A stretch of 64,000 nucleotides of DNA, taken from positions 1,345,001-1,409,000 of the forward strand of contig JAKOGI010000002.1 of assembly GCA_029747015.1 (NCBI GenBank). Reading direction: 5' to 3'. Below the pieces are notes generated by a model. That model searched no databases. It had not been told where the DNA came from and saw only the letters and a program-made list of their open reading frames with translations. Origin of the DNA: Carnegiea gigantea. Taxonomy: Eukaryota > Streptophyta > Magnoliopsida > Caryophyllales > Cactaceae. A program made the translations under genes and the position numbers. This document shows positions 59,940 to 64,000 of the stretch, piece by piece; the stretch's first letter is position 1; every line of letters begins with the position of its first letter.

Positions 59940-60151
59940 AACGATTAAATAATTTGGTCATGTGAAGAGAAAGACTGATAATGCAACAATGAGAAGATAT
60001 AAAACGATTAACCTTTGGGATGTAGGAGAGGCAAAGGATAAATAAGGAAAAGTTAGAACGAAGCGATTAGACATGGTATGAATTTTTTAAGACTAATGGA
60101 TGATATAACTCAGGATAGGAGTTTGTGAACGCATATGATTAAAGTGGCGGA
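59940..60151 (+). pseudogene. RTE-type LINE C-terminal fragment, interrupted
   Basis: A frame-shifted and stop-containing version of the same C-terminal tail as at 8761-9000: FGHVKRKTDNATMRRYKTIN, then GRGKDK-like basic sequence, then a DDITQDR-like segment. The sequence is cut at 60151 by the insertion at 60152-61631 and resumes at 61632. Confidence 0.6.
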
Positions 60152-61631
60152 TGTTAGGGAAAAAATAGTATTTTAATATTTATAGACCCCAAGTGCAAGG
60201 TGTATCGTTGAGTACTTGGGGTGTCATCCGCAGGGAGTTGTGTTTTCAACTACCAGGGCTAACAAAAGCGTCTCCAGTTAGGCAAAATGAAAGCGGATAG
60301 ATGGAAAACTAAACTACGCTAACAAATATAGAAAAGGCGACTTGGAGTTGTGATTTGACCAATGAATGAACCAACTAATCAAGACAAGCCCTAACCTACC
60401 TAAACTACATCACGAACTAGAGATGATCGGTTGCACCATCAAAGACCACTCAAGCCCTCTCTCAAAGGTTATGAGCTAGTCTAATTAGCCTAACCACCTA
60501 TTTTTACGAGGTTAACCCAATTAGACCACAAAACCAGTAATTCCGGACCTAGCTCGATTTGGATACTATTTCATATCTCGAACTCGGCTATTTCCTCTCC
60601 CACAATAGCTAATTGACCTCATCTCTCAGCATAAATCAATCGCCTAAAAATATGGGTGAAAGCTCCCTTAAGCATTTCATCGAACACTTAGCGGACGTGA
60701 AGGAAAACTCTAAGTTCTAGACATAGATTGGGTATAGTTAGGCCAAATACAAGATTAATTAGCCATCAAGAGGTTAATCACAATCCAAGCCAACACAATC
60801 TATCAACTAAACATCACAAACACAACAAAACCTAAACTAACAAACAAGAACACGAACATGAAGAACAAAACAAAGACAAAGAAATAAAACAAAACTAAAC
60901 AACTAAATAACACAAATTAACAACAAAAACTAAACATATAAACTAAACAAAACAAATACAAGAATCAAAAGTAACAAAATATAAACAAGAACAACATATG
61001 AACTAAAGAGATCAAATGGGGGAAAACTTAGTCTTGAATTGATGAAGGAACTTAAAATTCAAAGGTTGAATCCAAGATTACAATCTTCAATCCTAAACTA
61101 ATCCTCCTCTTGAGATTTGATTTGCTAAATTAACCTAAAAATCGTCAGAGAGACGCCCCAAACGCACCCCGTGTGACCCCTTGGAAAACTGGCCGAAAAG
61201 GACTTTTTATCGCGGAAGCAGACCCCGACGCACGGCGGTGCCAAGACGCACGGCCGTGCGCCACCACGCACAGTCAGACGCACGGCTGTGCGCCCTACCG
61301 TGCTGGCCGTGCGTGGCTTCGGCCATCGGTGCACGGCCGTGCCTTTCTGCAGGTTGGCCGTGCACTGTTCTTCTCTGCTTCCTTTTGCTCCTGCGGCTTG
61401 TCGGACCTCTATTCCACTTCAAAATGCATCCCAAATGCCTCATTCCTTATTAAAATTGGTGAGTTTCTCGTCTCTTTGGCAAAATTCCTAGGAAACAAGC
61501 AAACCAACCAAATAAGTGTATTATGAACCGAAAGGGGCAAATTTCACCCTTTATGCTTAAGATTCGATATGAAAACCATGAGAAAAGTGGGTCAAATAAG
61601 GGGTAAAATGAGATCAAATATCGGTGCAACA
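60152..61631. mobile_element. Solo-LTR-like insertion, 1480 bp
   Basis: Begins TGTTAGGG and ends GTGCAACA, so the ends are TGTT...AACA as in LTRs. GCGGA flanks both sides (60147-60151 and 61632-61636), a 5-bp target duplication. No primer binding site or polypurine tract borders it and no second LTR is present, so it fits a solo LTR. The interior has an A/C-rich tract (about 60820-61020) and a GC-rich palindromic block (61225-61370). The insertion sits inside an RTE remnant. The frames around 61125-61526 come from the GC-rich block and are not genes. Confidence 0.65.
61225..61370. repeat. GC-rich palindromic repeat block (GCACGGCCGTGC)
   Basis: Six or so variants of GCACGGCCGTGC, several of them perfect palindromes, within 146 bp. 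Strongly GC-rich against AT-rich surroundings and rich in CpG. Confidence 0.85.
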
Positions 61632-62085
61632 GCGGACTGCACACAGCTTGCTTCATTTCCCTTATTTGGCTTCTTAGTGAGTCCGGAATGTTTATGTGTT
61701 GCATCAACTATTATTTTATATTTTGCTTGCGGCGTTTTTGTATGTTTCCAGTGGTATGATCCTAGCAGGGTTGTTATTACCACAGTTCGGGTTGTTTTAA
61801 GGTACCACACTTACCGTTTCTGTAATATTTTTATTATAGCTTTTATATCGCTTTTATATATATAGTTTATGTGTTGGCATTGAATATTTCATGTATATAT
61901 TCCCTTTTGCGTGGCAAAAGATTTTAACTTCAAAAATTGATTTCCTAAGAAAACGTTTTTGTAGTACTCTTGGAGTTGGTTTGTTTGCGGGTAGAAATTT
62001 CTGTAAAAGTAAGACTGCCTATATTTGAATCTCCCTAAATCTCATAAAAGCGAGGCCAACACTGAGAGTTGCTGTTATTGTATAC
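61632..62085 (+). mobile_element. RTE-type LINE 3' part, resumed
   Basis: Continues the RTE remnant after the 5-bp duplication. It ends in CCCTAAATCTCATAAAAGCG and a TTGCTGTTATTG tail, like 9650-9777. Confidence 0.5.
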
Positions 62086-62384
62086 ATCCAATATCATATG
62101 TTTAGTTTGAGTGTTTTTTCACTAAACATACAATGGGACTATAATGACGGATCCACAAAGTTTAAGTTCTAGTAAACCATTGTCATTCCTTATGTTTATG
62201 TATGAACTCTCACCGGCCATTAGTTACCACATCTTATTTTTATCAAATGTATTCTCAGATTGAATCAAACAATTGGAATTAAAAATACCCATATCTTCTG
62301 ATCTTATTCTTCATTTTATTCCGTTCTAACAAAATTCAACCAAGTGGTTCTTCAATTATTTGAATTTTTAAACTAACAAAATAT
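62086..62384. other. AT-rich intergenic DNA
   Basis: No supported feature. Confidence 0.4.
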
Positions 62385-62770
62385 AATTAACTGTTTTACT
62401 AGCTGTTAGCCGTTTTATAAACGATTAATTGTGGCCCACTAGTGGTTAGTGGTTATTTATTCAACTAGCGATTTAAAATAAATGCATTTGGTAAATGCAA
62501 CTGTTGAAGTAGCAAATTAATGTAACATGAATAAAAAGGGTAAAATAGATAAAGTTTTTAGTAAATAAAGAAAAAAATTTTTTATTTACAATGCAATCAT
62601 TAGGTTAAAAATTTTTAAAAATAACTTTCGTTAACTTTTAAAAACACTATATAAACATCACTCTAATCACCACCTCATTTTCTTTTTAACCAAATACTTT
62701 TAAATAATAATTTATAATATTTTAACTATTATAAATCACTAACCTCTATTTTAATTTTTATCATCAAACA
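62385..62770. repeat. Degraded hAT-like MITE
   Basis: GCTGTTAGCCGTTTTATAAA, TTGGTAAATGCAACTG and TGTAACATGAATAAAAAGGG resemble 58977-59407 (TAGCTGTTAGCGG, CGGTAAATTTAGTTG, TGTAAATTGACATAAAAGG). Ends not resolved. Confidence 0.4.
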
Positions 62771-63214
62771 TAGTCACAAAGTAAAAGCTCCTTTTTTTTT
62801 TTTTTTTTTTTCGTTACTTTGAAGTGTATTTGGCCGAACCTTTTCAGGTTCTGTCGGTTTTGTTTCTACGTCGCATCGATGCATTTAAAGCTGATTGGAC
62901 TTGGCGAAAAGGACGTGAGAGAGATCGCGCATTAATAAAAAACGAAGTCATTTATTAATTAACAACAACGTGTGGCACAGAATGATCAACGTGAACGATG
63001 AGTCTGCCATTCTCCCATATGCCACGAATAAGAATCCAATTTTTAAAAAATGATGGAAGAGTACTGAATTTGTAAGCAATGACACTGTATATTTTATCAG
63101 ATAGATTTTTTGAGAAGAGAATAGCTCTTTAACAAGTGATGTCAGAGCCAACTCAACCCGACTCAAATGTTTTGTCAAACACTCTGACTGACGGGATAAG
63201 CAGGGAGTCCCATC
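62771..63214. other. Intergenic DNA
   Basis: T-tract at 62790-62812, then non-repetitive sequence. The minus-strand frame at 62948-63271 shows no known motif. Confidence 0.35.
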
Positions 63215-63360
63215 TGTAACGAGAGCATCACAAAATTGGATAGGAAAGAGTATCACAGATAAGAGTCCCACATCGAAAAAGTGATTGGAGGGTCAAAGGC
63301 TTATAAACGGTGGCGCTACATACCCTATTAGATTGACCTTTTGGGAAGAGAGTAATGGTT
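63215..63360 (+). repeat. LTR/TRIM-like fragment
   Basis: TCTGTAACGAGAG, GAGTCCCACATCGAAAAAGT and GGCTTATAAACGGTGG resemble the conserved promoter part of many plant LTRs, with TATAAA at 63301-63306. No LTR ends were found. Confidence 0.3.
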
Positions 63361-63424
63361 TCGTGACACGTGACACCCATATTATTTTTCCGGCAAGGAT
63401 AAAATGGTAATTGAAATAATTTTT

Positions 63425-63573
63425 TGGGTCTCGGATCCCCTATTTAATTGGAGTCGAGTTATTATTGACCCAATAAGGGGTAAAACTCTCCCTTTAAAGA
63501 TTTTTTCCATTCACAAGATTCAAACTCGAAACCATACTTAAGGGGAACAAATGTCAAATAACTTGAACCAACC
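63425..63573 (-). mobile_element. SINE-like element, copy 2
   Basis: Minus strand: GGTTGGTTCAAGTTATTTG (A box-like), then GGTTTCGAGTTTGAATC (B box-like, plus 63517-63533), then AGTCAATAATAACTCGAC-like body shared with 4606-4765, ending in CCCAAAAAATT. Same orientation as copy 1. Confidence 0.5.
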
Positions 63574-64000
63574 TATAATAGTATAGTAATTGAAATATGG
63601 TAAGCACATTGTCGCACAAAAATATGTTTAGTTACATTATCAATTTAAGGTGAATAACAAATTGTCCAAAATTTTTATAGTCATTTGCTGCCATAGCTAT
63701 GCCATCGTATATGTACACAACATTTAAACCTATTACTGTATCTTGTGACCTCTATTAGCAATAGTTTTTTTCCCCTCATGTTAATAATATAAATTTTAGA
63801 GTACTGCATAATAATAATTTCATGCTTCAATGGTGGTACCAACCTTACTAACTTTGAACATGTTGATTAATTCTATATCAACGCAAAGTTTTATAATAAT
63901 TGATTCATACGTGAGTCGATTTGACTGGTGAAATTCTGAAAAAAAAAATTCTAATTTTATTATGCAACAGTAAGTAATATTTTTAATCTACCTTATTGCT
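63574..64000. other. AT-rich intergenic DNA
   Basis: No supported feature to the end of the window. Confidence 0.5.

Noticed and set aside
61125..61526. Several overlapping frames, rich in Arg, Ala, Pro and Cys
   Set aside because: Caused by stop-poor GC-rich palindromic repeats inside the LTR-like insertion.

Overview
This window is intergenic-type nuclear DNA from a flowering plant, most likely a eudicot. It is AT-rich, full of (TA)n/(CA)n microsatellites and packed with nested plant transposons: CACTA/TNP2 elements, Cassandra TRIMs carrying 5S rRNA sequence, RTE-type LINE ends, a solo LTR, SINEs and several MITE families. The genes that can be read have plant-type introns. The species cannot be fixed from the sequence alone.

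Only one protein-coding host gene looks intact: a two-exon cytochrome P450 of the CYP76 type on the minus strand at 1027-3429, with all P450 signature motifs. Everything else that codes is transposon-derived and broken. From 3.9 to 15 kb the window holds LINE RNase H and RTE fragments, a SINE, MITEs and low-complexity DNA. From 15.6 to 33.7 kb an inverted pair of about 1.17-kb repeats is present. One copy (15640-16813) is uninterrupted. The other is split by a full-length 12.9-kb CACTA element (20241-33175) with matching CACTACAAGAA ends and a 3-bp AAT target duplication. That element carries a TNP2-type transposase gene and a second CACTA gene, both on the minus strand and both with disabling lesions. 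A tandem Cassandra array of five LTRs and three internal regions (21483-23355) sits inside it.

A second, older CACTA element starts near 37399 and runs to about 45130. Its two genes have several stop codons and its right end was not found. It hosts an LTR-retrotransposon fragment in an intron. From 46 to 64 kb there are decayed repeats, foldback elements, a perfect 36-bp palindrome, microsatellites, Tourist-type MITEs and a 1480-bp solo-LTR-like insertion (TG...CA, 5-bp duplication GCGGA) inside an RTE remnant.

The most notable observation is at 53368-53484: an inverted repeat whose two arms are each homologous to the same stretch of the CYP76 gene 50 kb away. It would fold into a stem of about 45 bp with a 27-nt loop. 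One strand of the stem is complementary to the P450 mRNA. This is the arrangement expected of a young microRNA or siRNA locus born by inverted duplication of its target gene. Whether it is expressed cannot be told from sequence.
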